From Actinoplanes sp. TBRC 11911 (GTDB taxonomy: Bacteria; Actinomycetota; Actinomycetes; Mycobacteriales; Micromonosporaceae), in contig NZ_JABBNC010000023.1 of NCBI RefSeq assembly GCF_012933445.1, positions 62,001 through 126,000 of the forward strand: DNA of 64,000 bases, read 5' to 3'. Both the position numbers and the translations under genes were made by a program. Positions within the stretch are counted from its first letter, which is position 1. Every line of letters begins with the position of its first letter. Shown here piece after piece: positions 27,066-35,276 of this stretch. Under the pieces are notes generated by a model, which saw only the letters and a list, made by a program, of their open reading frames with translations, was not told the origin of the DNA and did not search any database.

Positions 27066-27661
27066 GAGAAATTCAGCGATCCCGTACGCGTCCGCTTGAG
27101 CTCGAAGAAGTCCGGATAGGACGCGAGCGCCACGGCACCGTCGAAGATCCGCAGGGCGTCCGCACCACGGGGAATGCTGTTCAGCACCGGGCCGAAGAAC
27201 GCGATCCCGTCAATGTGGATGGTCGGCGTCCCGACCTCCATGCCGACCGGGTCCATGCCTTCGTGGTGGCTCTTGCGCAGGGCCTCGTCGTAGTCGGTGC
27301 TCTCGGCGGCGTCGGCCAGTTCCGCGGGCAGGCCGACCTCGGCGAGCGCTTCCCGGATCACCGCCGGGAAGTCCTTGTTGCCCTGGTTGTGGATGCGGGT
27401 GCCGAGGGCGGTGTAGAGGTCCGCGAGAACCTCCTCGCCGTGCTTCTCGGCGGCGGCGGTCAGGACCCGCACCGGTCCGATCGCGCGATCGAGGAAGGAC
27501 CGGTACTTCTCGTCGAGTTCACGGTCTTCGTTGAGCACGTACAGGCTCATGACTCGGAACCGAAGGTCGAGGTCGCGCTGGCGCGCGACCTCGAGAATCC
27601 AGCGGGAGGAGATCCAGGCGAAGGGGCAGGCGGGGTCGAAATAGAAGTCGACTTTGGTCAC
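27062..27661 (-). CDS. mycothiol-dependent nitroreductase homologue (Rv2466c type), DsbA-like fold
   Basis: 199 aa. It follows mycobacterial Rv2466c closely along its length: SRWILEVARQRDL, RIHNQGNKDF, LRKSHHEGMDPVG, VGTPTIHIDG, FFGPVLNSIPRG and the end ASYPDFFELKRTRT. That enzyme is a DsbA-fold mycothiol-dependent reductase. The active site here is CPFA (Cys12 to Ala15) where the relative has CPWC, so only one active-site thiol remains. GTG 27661 is the start. It lies 46 bp downstream of the TetR gene on the same strand, possibly one operon. Confidence 0.88.
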   Translation of the reverse strand: MTKVDFYFDPACPFAWISSRWILEVARQRDLDLRFRVMSLYVLNEDRELDEKYRSFLDRAIGPVRVLTAAAEKHGEEVLADLYTALGTRIHNQGNKDFPAVIREALAEVGLPAELADAAESTDYDEALRKSHHEGMDPVGMEVGTPTIHIDGIAFFGPVLNSIPRGADALRIFDGAVALASYPDFFELKRTRTGSLNFS

Positions 27662-27674
27662 GCCCAAAAAATAC

Positions 27675-27686
27675 GCTTGCGCAAGC
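27675..27686. promoter_or_regulatory. perfect palindrome GCTTGCGCAAGC
   Basis: A 12-bp perfect palindrome sits 13 nt upstream of the nitroreductase start, in the short gap after the TetR gene. It may be an operator or part of a promoter for the reductase. Confidence 0.45.
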
Positions 27687-27707
27687 AACTATGTAAGGGG
27701 CGCTTCG

Positions 27708-28370
27708 TCACTCCCGGCGCTGCGCCGCGGCCTCGACCCCCGCCATCAGCAGGTTGACCCCGAACGTATAGAAGGCCTCGGTGTCCTGTGGCTCGGCGTA
27801 CGTGCCGGCGAAGGCCACCAGCATCGGGAACTCGTCGGCCGGCAGGCGCTCGATCTTGAGCCGGCGCTGCCGCCGCCACTCCCCGGCCTGCTCGGGCGGG
27901 ACGTTCGACGGACAGTCCGGCTGGGCCCGGACCAGGCCGATCGAGCCGTGCAGCAGGTACGTCGCGATCCACCAGCCCTCCTGAACGCTGAAGCCACCGT
28001 CGCGGAGCAGGGCGAGCGCGTCGTCGGTGGCCCGGTTGAAGCTCAGCACCGTGTCCTTCTCGACCGAGAACAGCAGGTCGGGCAGGACCGGATGCCTCCG
28101 CATCACCGTGACCAGCGTCTCCACCATCGAGCGGAGCTGCTTCTGCCACGGATCGCCGGTCGTGCGGTCGGCCCGCACGCCGCTGAGCGCGTGATCGACG
28201 ACGCCCTGCAGGAGCTCGTCCTTGTTCTTGAAGTGCCAGTACAGGGCCATCGGGGTCACCCCCAGCTCCTGCGCCAGCCGGCGGATCGTCACCGCGTCCA
28301 CGCCGGCCTCGTCCCCGAGGCGCAACGCGCGCTCGGCGACCGCAGCCTTCGTCAGTTTTTCGCCTGCCAC
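27708..28370 (-). CDS. TetR family repressor (TetR_C type) of the efflux locus
   Basis: 220 aa. The N-terminal HTH (about residues 8-52) reads GVDAVTIRRLAQELGVTPMALYWHFKNKDEL, a TetR-class drug-pump repressor hallmark; the C-terminal ligand domain is helical. It starts at GTG 28370 and is divergent from the DHA2 pump at 28461 across a 90-bp gap rich in GTAC palindromes. It most likely represses the pump and itself and is released by the exported compound. Confidence 0.9.
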   Translation of the reverse strand: MAGEKLTKAAVAERALRLGDEAGVDAVTIRRLAQELGVTPMALYWHFKNKDELLQGVVDHALSGVRADRTTGDPWQKQLRSMVETLVTVMRRHPVLPDLLFSVEKDTVLSFNRATDDALALLRDGGFSVQEGWWIATYLLHGSIGLVRAQPDCPSNVPPEQAGEWRRQRRLKIERLPADEFPMLVAFAGTYAEPQDTEAFYTFGVNLLMAGVEAAAQRRE

Positions 28371-28460
28371 TTGACAACCATACAACGTACAGGTGTCATA
28401 TACACCGTACATGTACGGCGTACTTGGACGACGTACACGGACACCGTACAGGGGGACCTG
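28371..28460. promoter_or_regulatory. TetR/efflux divergent promoter-operator with GTAC palindromes
   Basis: The 90-bp gap contains five GTAC cores. The clearest operator is the 14-bp perfect palindrome CCGTACATGTACGG at 28405-28418, which extends to 20 bp with one mismatch. A second imperfect dyad, GGTGT/ACACC, lies at 28392-28406. Binding by the divergent TetR is inferred. Confidence 0.7.
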
Positions 28461-29885
28461 ATGGAGAAAAACCGCAGGTGGTGGGGGCTGTTCGCGGTCG
28501 CTCTCGGCACCTTCATGACGTATCTCGACAACAACGTCGTCAACGTGGCGCTGCCGTCGATCCAGCGAGATCTTCAGCTGAGCATCGAAGGACTGGAATG
28601 GATCGCGAGCGCGTACATCCTGGTCTTCGCCGGACTGCTGCTCGCCGGTGGCCGCATCTCCGACGTGCTCGGCGCCCGCGGCACCTTCTTCACCGGCCTC
28701 GGCGTGTTCACGCTCGCCTCGGTCGCCGCCGGCCTGGCGCAGAACCAGGAAATGCTGATCGGCGCGCGGGCCGTCCAGGGGATCGGCGCCGCCCTGCTCA
28801 CCCCGGCCGCGCTGGCCCTGCTCCCGGCGCTGTTCCCGGAGCCGCGCGAACGCGCCACCGCGTTCGGTGTCTGGGGCGGCGTCGGCGCCCTCGCGCTGGC
28901 CATCGGCCCGCTCACCGGGGGCTGGCTCAGCCAGCACGCGTCCTGGGGCTGGATCTTCCTGATCAACGTGCCGATCGGCATCGCGACCGCCGTGCTGGCC
29001 GCGGTCAGCATCCCGGCCTCGCAGCGCCGGACCGGTCGCCGCGGCTTCGACATGCCCGGCCTGCTCAGCTCGTCGATCGCGCTGTTCGCCCTCACGTACG
29101 CCCTGATCGAAGGCGAGTCGCGGGGCTGGACCTCGCCGGACATCCTGGGCGCCTTCGCCCTCGCCGCGGTGGGTGCGGCCGCCTTCCTCGTCATCGAGTC
29201 GCGCTCGGCCAACCCGATGATCGACCTGGCCGTCTTCCGGCAGCGCGTGTTCAGCGGTGGCCTGGTCGCGATCGGCCTGTGGGCGTTCGGCGTCTTCGGC
29301 ATCTACTTCTACACGGCCATCTACATGCAGAACGTGCTCGGCTTCTCGCCCACCGAGGCGGGCGCCGCGTTCGTGCCGATGGCGCTGGTCCTGGCCGTGA
29401 TGGCGACACTGGCGCCCAGGCTGGAGGCGCGTTTCGGGACGGCCCGCACGGTCTCCGTCTCACTCGCGCTGATGGCCGCGGCGATCGCCGGCATCTCCCT
29501 GTACGGCGAGGGCACCACCTATTGGGATCTGCTCCCGTGGTTCGTGCTCTACGGGCTCGGCGGCGGCGTGCTCGTGCCGCTCACCAACGTGATCGTCTCG
29601 GCGCTGCCGACCGAGCGGGCCGGCATCGCCTCGGGCATGCTCAACGTCTCCCGCGAGGTGTTCGGCCTGCTCGGCATCACGATCCTCGGCGCCATCCTGA
29701 CCAACCGCTCGAACGCCGCCACCGGCACCGAACTGCACCGCTACCTGCAGGGCTACCAGTTCTCGCTGCTCGTCGCGGCGGCCCTGATCGCGGCCGGCGC
29801 GGTGGTCAGCTGGATCGCGCTGCGGCACACCGGGGCGAGCGAGCCGGAGGTCGTGCCAGAAAAGGAAGTTATCGCAGCCATCTAG
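28461..29885 (+). CDS. DHA2/EmrB-QacA family MFS efflux transporter
   Basis: 474 aa with 14 predicted membrane segments. Motif D1-like LDNNVVNVALPSIQRDL is at about residues 21-37, followed by motif C-like GPLTGGWLSQHASWGWIFLINVP, characteristic of DHA2 drug:proton antiporters. GGGGGA precedes ATG 28461. The substrate is unknown. It is followed by a second, clearly paralogous pump gene across a 67-bp gap that contains a large stem-loop, so the pair is a tandem duplication. Confidence 0.92.
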   Translation: MEKNRRWWGLFAVALGTFMTYLDNNVVNVALPSIQRDLQLSIEGLEWIASAYILVFAGLLLAGGRISDVLGARGTFFTGLGVFTLASVAAGLAQNQEMLIGARAVQGIGAALLTPAALALLPALFPEPRERATAFGVWGGVGALALAIGPLTGGWLSQHASWGWIFLINVPIGIATAVLAAVSIPASQRRTGRRGFDMPGLLSSSIALFALTYALIEGESRGWTSPDILGAFALAAVGAAAFLVIESRSANPMIDLAVFRQRVFSGGLVAIGLWAFGVFGIYFYTAIYMQNVLGFSPTEAGAAFVPMALVLAVMATLAPRLEARFGTARTVSVSLALMAAAIAGISLYGEGTTYWDLLPWFVLYGLGGGVLVPLTNVIVSALPTERAGIASGMLNVSREVFGLLGITILGAILTNRSNAATGTELHRYLQGYQFSLLVAAALIAAGAVVSWIALRHTGASEPEVVPEKEVIAAI

Positions 29886-29899
29886 AACTGTTCATCGAT

Positions 29900-29943
29900 C
29901 CGCACGTTGTCCGGGGTGGCAGGCACCCCCGGACAACGTGCGG
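29900..29943 (+). other. 17-bp perfect inverted repeat between the two pump genes
   Basis: Arms at 29900-29916 and 29927-29943 (CCGCACGTTGTCCGGGG and its complement) enclose a 10-nt loop. It begins 14 nt after the first stop. Its 3' end runs into the GGAGAG ribosome-binding site of the second pump (29942-29947). It may be a terminator, an operator or an mRNA structure controlling the second gene. Confidence 0.75.
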
Positions 29944-29952
29944 AGAGTTGTA

Positions 29953-31401
29953 TTGAAAAGCAAGAGATGGTGGGCACTCGTCGCGGTCGCGCTCGGGACG
30001 TTCATCACCGACCTCGACACCAACATCGTCAGCCTCGCGCTGCCGTCCATCCAGCGGGATTTCGGGATCAGCCTGCAGTCCCTGGAGTGGATCGTCAGCG
30101 CGTACCTGCTGGCCTTCGCCAGCCTGTTGCTGGTCGGCGGCCGCCTGGGCGACGTGCTGGGCCTGCGTCGGGCGTTCCTGGCCGGCCTGGTGCTGTTCAC
30201 CATCGCCTCCGTCGCCGCCGGTGTCGCACCGAACGAGACCGTCCTGATCGCCGCGCGGGTCCTGCAGGGCGTCGGCGGCGCGCTGATCACCCCGGCCGGC
30301 CTCGCGCTGCTCATCGAGTTGTTCCCCGACCCGCGCGAACGCGCCACCGCGATCGGCATCTGGGGCGCGATCGGCGCCGTCCCGGTCGCTCTCGGCCCGG
30401 TCCTGGGCGGAGTGCTCAGCCAGTACGCCTCGTGGAACTGGATCTTCCTGGTCAACGCTCCGGTCGGCGTGTTCGCGGTGGTCCTGTCCGCGGTAAGCAT
30501 GCCGCGCTCGCAGCGTCACCGGTCCTCGGGCATGGACCTGCCCGGTCTCGTCGTGTCCGCGCTCGGGCTGCTCGCGATCACCTACGCGTTGATCGAAGGG
30601 GAGGCACGCGGCTGGTCCTCGCCGCTCATCGTGGGCTCGTTCGTCGTCGCGGTGCTGGCCGCCTCCGCGTTCCTGCTCATCGAGGCGAAGTCGCGGAACC
30701 CGATGATCGACCTCGGCGTCTTCCGGCTGCGGGTGTTCAGCGGCGGCATCGTCGGTGTCGGGCTGTGGGCGTTCGGGATCTACGGGGCGGTCTTCTACCT
30801 GGGGCTCTATCTCCAGAACGGACTCCACTTCTCGCCCACCCTGGCCGGTACCGCCTTCATCCCGATGGCGGCGCTGATGACCGTGGCCGCGAGCCTGGCG
30901 CCGAAGATCGCCCTACGCTTCGGCAACGACCGCACCCTCGCGACCGCCCTCGCCCTGATCGCGATCTCGGTCGCCTGGCTCGGCTTCTACGGCGCCGGCA
31001 CCTCGTGGCTCGACCTGCAACCCGCCTATCTCCTGTACGCCATCGGGGCGGGCGCGTTCGTTCCGATCAACAGCGTGGTCGTCGCGGCCGTCCCGCCCGG
31101 GCGTAACGGTGTCGCCTCCGGCACGCTGAACGTGTCGATCCAGGTCAGCGGCCTGCTCGGCGTCGCGATCCTGGGCGCCGTGCTGTCCGCCGGCTCGAAC
31201 GCCGCGACCGGCAGCGAGGCGCACCGGTTCATCGCCGGCTACCAGGTCGCGATGTGGGTCGGCGGCATCGTCGTCGCGCTCGGGGTGCCGCTGCTGGCGT
31301 GGGCGCTGCGGTCGGTGCGGCACGTCAATCCCGAGGAGGAGCCGGCGGACGCCGCAGCGATCGAGCATGACGCTCCGCTGCCCGCGCCCGAGCGTGCGTG
31401 A
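29953..31401 (+). CDS. second DHA2/EmrB-QacA family MFS efflux transporter
   Basis: 482 aa from TTG 29953, chosen because GGAGAG lies five nt upstream and the protein then starts MKSKRWWALVAVALG, colinear with its paralogue. LDTNIVSLALPSIQRDF (about residues 22-38) and GPVLGGVLSQYASWNWIF mirror the first pump. 14 membrane segments are expected. A GTG at 29938 is the alternative start. The last 77 nt overlap the erythromycin-esterase/DUF6194 gene on the other strand. Confidence 0.9.
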   Translation: MKSKRWWALVAVALGTFITDLDTNIVSLALPSIQRDFGISLQSLEWIVSAYLLAFASLLLVGGRLGDVLGLRRAFLAGLVLFTIASVAAGVAPNETVLIAARVLQGVGGALITPAGLALLIELFPDPRERATAIGIWGAIGAVPVALGPVLGGVLSQYASWNWIFLVNAPVGVFAVVLSAVSMPRSQRHRSSGMDLPGLVVSALGLLAITYALIEGEARGWSSPLIVGSFVVAVLAASAFLLIEAKSRNPMIDLGVFRLRVFSGGIVGVGLWAFGIYGAVFYLGLYLQNGLHFSPTLAGTAFIPMAALMTVAASLAPKIALRFGNDRTLATALALIAISVAWLGFYGAGTSWLDLQPAYLLYAIGAGAFVPINSVVVAAVPPGRNGVASGTLNVSIQVSGLLGVAILGAVLSAGSNAATGSEAHRFIAGYQVAMWVGGIVVALGVPLLAWALRSVRHVNPEEEPADAAAIEHDAPLPAPERA

Positions 31402-32896
31402 CCAGCGCGTCGATCTCGTCGAGCAGCTGCGGGCCCGGGCTGACGATGCTCGCCCAGCCGTAGAGCGCGTATCCCGGATGCGGCATCAACCGGTCGGCGC
31501 GGGCGAAGTCGTATTCGGCCCGATGCTTGTCGAACTCCTTCGGGGGGAAGCCGAAGCGTCGCTCGAACTCGGTACGGCCCAGCTCGACGTTGAGCCGGAA
31601 GACGCCGGGCCGGTCGAGCAGGGAATCCTCGTCGAAGCCGGGGACGTCGTGCTCCACGATGGTCGCGAACGGTTGGCGGCGGTCCGGGCCTACGTAGAAG
31701 AAGCGGTCGCCCCAGGCGCCCTCGGGAGCGCCGTTGTCAATGCTCGCGATCAGCTCGTCGACGTCGGGGTGGGAGCGGATCAGCGTCGCGACGGTCGCGG
31801 GGGTTAGGCCGGTGTTTATGTGCAGGACCGCGTCGGCATGGTTGAGGGTCTCGGCGTCCAACGGGAAGTAGCCGGGGGTGGCGGGCCTCGGGGTTGCTGT
31901 TGGTGCGTTTGTTGCGCTGCTCAGCCCGTACGGGAGTTGGTCCTCGATCGTGTTTGGGGGTGCGGGCGGGATGTCCAGGGTGGGGCTCGCGCCGAGGCTG
32001 CCGAGGATGACGACGTATCGGTCGGCGAGGTGCTCGCTGACTGCGGCGCCGGCGCTTGGCCATTCGAGGTCCATGCCGGCCAGCGTCCATTTGCTTGGGT
32101 TGCGTTGAATGTGTCGGTTGTGGGCGAAGAGGAGGGTTGGCCCTCGGTCGGATTCCCGGCGTCGGATCGCCATCAGGTTGCGGGCCATGGTTGCGTCGCG
32201 TTCGGCCAGGAGGCGGGAGGTGCGTGCGGCCTGCGGGAGGGGCTCCGCGGCCAGTGCGTGGTAGCGGAGAAGGTCGATGGCGGTGGCGAGGTTGATTCGG
32301 GCGCGATGCCGTTCGGCGGTATCGCCGGCTTCGGCGAGGCTCGCCATCATCTCGTCGGCGATCTCGCGTAGGCGGTCGGCTTGCGGCGTGCGGCCGATCG
32401 ACCTTCGGTAGTCCATCAGCGCGGCGGTGTCGGCCCAGCGGTCGTCCGGGCCGAGCAGCGTGTCGATCTGCGCCCATCGGGCTTGGCCGTGCTTGAGGAA
32501 ATCGTGCGCATATTTCAGATATGGGCGAGGGCTTGGTGCGGTCGTCATCTCGTACGGGCCGTCGAAGCCGTAGAACGTCAGCCGATCGCCCGGATGTGCC
32601 GCGTTGTAGTCGCGCATGAAGACCATCAGGTCGCGCGTGGACGGCAACTCTCCCAGGCCGTGCGAGAACGCGCCATCGAGCGACACGTCCGCACCACGCA
32701 CGTACGTGTCGGCGGTCAGCCCGGCCACCCGGTCGGATTCCAGCGCGATCGACCGGAAGCCACGCTCCACCAGCGCCTCGAACAGGTCGTTACGCAACTG
32801 CGGAAAGGCCGGCTCGCCGTGCGTCGGCTCACCCAGGGCGAGCAGGCCGGGCTTCATGGCGTACGCGTCCAGGAAGGCACCGATATCGAAGGTCAT
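31325..32896 (-). CDS. erythromycin esterase-family protein fused to DUF6194
   Basis: 523 aa. The N-terminal erythromycin-esterase domain (about residues 1-360) has LGEPTHGEPAFPQLR with the GExxH-like active-site pair, ALESDRVAG and LLFAHNRHIQR. The C-terminal part (about 378-505) matches stand-alone DUF6194 proteins: PFATIVEHDVPGFDE, LDRPGVFRLNVELGR and DRLMPHPGYALYGW. Macrolide hydrolysis is possible but unproven. It starts at ATG 32896 and is divergent from the MerR gene. Its 3' end overlaps the pump gene by 77 nt. Confidence 0.88.
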   Translation of the reverse strand: MTFDIGAFLDAYAMKPGLLALGEPTHGEPAFPQLRNDLFEALVERGFRSIALESDRVAGLTADTYVRGADVSLDGAFSHGLGELPSTRDLMVFMRDYNAAHPGDRLTFYGFDGPYEMTTAPSPRPYLKYAHDFLKHGQARWAQIDTLLGPDDRWADTAALMDYRRSIGRTPQADRLREIADEMMASLAEAGDTAERHRARINLATAIDLLRYHALAAEPLPQAARTSRLLAERDATMARNLMAIRRRESDRGPTLLFAHNRHIQRNPSKWTLAGMDLEWPSAGAAVSEHLADRYVVILGSLGASPTLDIPPAPPNTIEDQLPYGLSSATNAPTATPRPATPGYFPLDAETLNHADAVLHINTGLTPATVATLIRSHPDVDELIASIDNGAPEGAWGDRFFYVGPDRRQPFATIVEHDVPGFDEDSLLDRPGVFRLNVELGRTEFERRFGFPPKEFDKHRAEYDFARADRLMPHPGYALYGWASIVSPGPQLLDEIDALVTHARARAAERHARSLRRPPAPPRD

Positions 32897-32954
32897 AGAC
32901 TAGACCGTATCGTTGAACCGCCCATGGAGACTTTACCCGGAGGGCTCTCGGGAA

Positions 32955-33782
32955 ATGACCGCTCAAGCCTCAAACCGCAGGCCGGTCGACTTGGCGCGGG
33001 AGCACGGCCTCTCCGCGCAGGCCGTGCGGAACTACGAAAGCGACGGCGTGCTCCCACCCGCGGAACGCAGCGCCTCCGGTTACCGCCGGTATACCGAGGT
33101 CCATGCCGCCGCCCTTCGCGCGTACCTGGCCTTGATCTCGGCACACGGTTACGCGACCAGCGGAACCATCATGCGCGCGGTCAACGACGGCGCGCTGGAC
33201 GTGGCGCTGCAGGCCCTCGACGCCAGCCACGAGCAGCTGTCCCGCGACCGGCAAACGCTGGACGCGGTCTCGGCCGCGATCGAAGAGCTGACCGGCGACG
33301 CCCCGATCCCGGCCGGCGCGGCCGGCACTCCTGGCGCGGCCGGCACTCCTGGCGCGCCGCGCGGCATGGCCCGCGGCCTTGGCGCGCCCGGCGGGGCGTT
33401 GCCGATCAGTGCGCTCGCGCATCGGCTGCGGCTGAAGCCCGCGACACTACGCAAATGGGAGCGGGCCGGAATTCTGACCCCGGTAAGGGATCCCGTCACG
33501 CATTACCGGGTCTACTCATCCGACGACGTACGCGACGCCGACCTCGCCCATCTGCTGCGGCGCGGCGGTTATCCGCTGGCCCACATCGCGACCGTGCTCA
33601 GGCATGTGCGGGAGGCGGGCGGGGCGAACGCTCTCGCCGATTCCCTGCACGACTGGCGCGAACGGTTGACCGCTCGCGGGCGGGCAATGCTCACCGCCGC
33701 GGCCCGGCTGGACGAATACCTGAACGTCTCGCCCAGGGCGGCGGGGTGCGGGCGACCACGCACCCCGCCGCCAGTCGGCTGA
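32955..33782 (+). CDS. MerR family regulator with two HTH domains (TioE-like)
   Basis: 275 aa. The first MerR HTH is at about residues 10-75 (REHGLSAQAVRNYESDGVLPPAERSASGYRRY, shown in part here: NYESDGVLPP). The second is at about 155-220 (LKPATLRKWERAGIL, HYRVYSSDDV). They are joined by an Ala/Gly/Pro linker with a duplicated AGTPGA. Two MerR domains in one chain are typical of TioE-type regulators. It is divergent from the erythromycin-esterase fusion, its likely target, with 58 bp between. Confidence 0.88.
   Translation: MTAQASNRRPVDLAREHGLSAQAVRNYESDGVLPPAERSASGYRRYTEVHAAALRAYLALISAHGYATSGTIMRAVNDGALDVALQALDASHEQLSRDRQTLDAVSAAIEELTGDAPIPAGAAGTPGAAGTPGAPRGMARGLGAPGGALPISALAHRLRLKPATLRKWERAGILTPVRDPVTHYRVYSSDDVRDADLAHLLRRGGYPLAHIATVLRHVREAGGANALADSLHDWRERLTARGRAMLTAAARLDEYLNVSPRAAGCGRPRTPPPVG
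33739..33770. terminator. hairpin inside the 3' end of the MerR gene
   Basis: Perfect 12-bp arms (CGGCGGGGTGCG and its complement) with an 8-nt loop lie within the last codons of the MerR gene and 28 nt before the stop of the convergent hydrolase. It could terminate both transcripts. Confidence 0.65.
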
Positions 33783-33797
33783 CTCTCCCCCAAGAAG

Positions 33798-34634
33798 TCA
33801 GCCGCGCAGGAAGGCGAGTAGCTCCGCGTTGAAGATGTCGGCATGCGTCACGTTGAACCCGTGCGGCGCGTCCGGCACCACCACCAGCTTGGCATCGGTG
33901 ACGATCTCGGCGGTCCGCCGCCCGCTGGCCTCGAACGGCACGATGGCGTCGGAGTCACCGTGAATGACCAGCGTCGGAATGGAGAACTGCCGAAGATCTT
34001 CGCGGAAGTCGGTCTTCGTGTAGGCGGTCGTCAGCTCGAGCGTGCCCTGCGGCGACCCGAACGCGGCGATCTGCGAGTTGTAGGCCTGCTGCTGCGGGCT
34101 CACCAGGTCGGTGCGTCCCTTGACCGAGAAGAAGTTCGTCACGAACCCGTCCACGAACGCGGCCCGGTCCTGCCGGATGCTCTCGTGGAACGACGTCAGC
34201 AGCGCCTCGTCGATCGCACCTTCCGGATTTTCGTCCGTCTTGTACAGGTACGGCGGGACCGCGGCCGCGAACACGGCCTTGGTGACCCGGTCGACGCCGT
34301 AGCGACTCACATACCGCGCCACCTCACCGCCGCCCATCGAGAACCCGACCAGCGTCACGTCGTGCAGGTCGAGGTGCTCGAGGACGCGGTTCAGGTCGGC
34401 CGCGAGGGTGTCGTAGTCGTACCCGCCGTACGGCTGCGAGGAGTTACCGAAACCCCGTCGGTCATATGTGATGACCCGGTAACCGTCCTCAATTAACGCC
34501 GGAACCTGACGCTCCCACGAACGACCGGACAACGGCCATCCGTGGATGAGGACAACCGGCGTACCGGCGCCGAAGTCCTCGTAGTAAAGCTCAATCGGGG
34601 AGCCGTTCTCTTCCCCGACAGTCAGCTTTGGCAT
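33798..34634 (-). CDS. alpha/beta hydrolase (non-haem chloroperoxidase-like)
   Basis: 278 aa. It has LIHGWPLSGRSWERQV (about residues 34-49), nucleophile elbow GFSMGG near 97-102, catalytic Asp in HGDSDAIVP and catalytic His in PHGFNVTH. This is the cofactor-free haloperoxidase/esterase group of alpha/beta hydrolases, which typically act as esterases or perhydrolases in vivo. Start ATG 34634. It is monocistronic and convergent with the MerR gene. Confidence 0.9.
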   Translation of the reverse strand: MPKLTVGEENGSPIELYYEDFGAGTPVVLIHGWPLSGRSWERQVPALIEDGYRVITYDRRGFGNSSQPYGGYDYDTLAADLNRVLEHLDLHDVTLVGFSMGGGEVARYVSRYGVDRVTKAVFAAAVPPYLYKTDENPEGAIDEALLTSFHESIRQDRAAFVDGFVTNFFSVKGRTDLVSPQQQAYNSQIAAFGSPQGTLELTTAYTKTDFREDLRQFSIPTLVIHGDSDAIVPFEASGRRTAEIVTDAKLVVVPDAPHGFNVTHADIFNAELLAFLRG

Positions 34635-34787
34635 CTGCGTTCTCGCCCTTTCATCGTGGAGTTCTGCAGGAGATCCTCACCAGGGGACGGGCTCGTTAGC
34701 ATCAGTCAGGTGACGTGCACCGGGGGACGGCTTGATCAATAGTGCCACTACGCTGGGGAGCCTAATGGTGGTCCGGATCACAAGTTA

Positions 34788-35147
34788 TTAGCCCATGGCG
34801 CTCGCCGCCAACGCTCTGGCCTCGGCCCGCAACTGCGCCGCCCGATCCGTGTGGCCGGCCCTCTCGTATTCCACTGCCGCCGCCTCCCGCTCCGCCATCT
34901 CGGCCCGGACGATCCGCTCCACGTCCGCCTCGCTCAGCACCCGTCTTTCGGCCTCCGCCGCGCCCGCCCCGATCGGTGTCTGCTCGATGGCCAGACCTTG
35001 CCGGACGCCGTCATCCACCGCGACGGCCTCGGCGTTGTCGATGGCCGAGAGCGTCGCCCGCAGCGCGGACACCGCCGCTCGATCGCGCGATTTCATCGCC
35101 GCCGGTAACGCTTCTCGGAGTCTCTGTCGCAGTGGGGTCTCGTTCAT
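34788..35147 (-). CDS. GatB/YqeY domain protein
   Basis: 119 aa. It starts MNETPLRQRLREALPAAMK, with the YqeY pattern of an N-terminal helix, SALRATLSAIDNAEAV, and the later VLSEADVERIVRAEMAERE and RAAQLRAEARAL. Full-length YqeY is about 150 residues, so this is a short member. The domain resembles the tRNA-binding tail of the GatB amidotransferase subunit; the stand-alone role is unknown. Confidence 0.88.
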   Translation of the reverse strand: MNETPLRQRLREALPAAMKSRDRAAVSALRATLSAIDNAEAVAVDDGVRQGLAIEQTPIGAGAAEAERRVLSEADVERIVRAEMAEREAAAVEYERAGHTDRAAQLRAEARALAASAMG

Positions 35148-35237
35148 GCGGAGAAGTTAGCCCGGCGGCGACTCGGGCGTCATGCCGATTTGCCGGCCTG
35201 TGGATAACTCGCCGGGGGCGGGTTCGAAGGCGTGAGT

Positions 35238-35271
35238 GGGGCCGCCGCGAGCGGACGACCGCGGCGGCCCC
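35238..35271 (-). terminator. terminator hairpin of the Rpf gene
   Basis: Perfect 12-bp GC arms (GGGGCCGCCGCG and its complement) with a 10-nt loop, five nt after the stop at 35277. Confidence 0.75.
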
Positions 35272-35276
35272 GGGCC

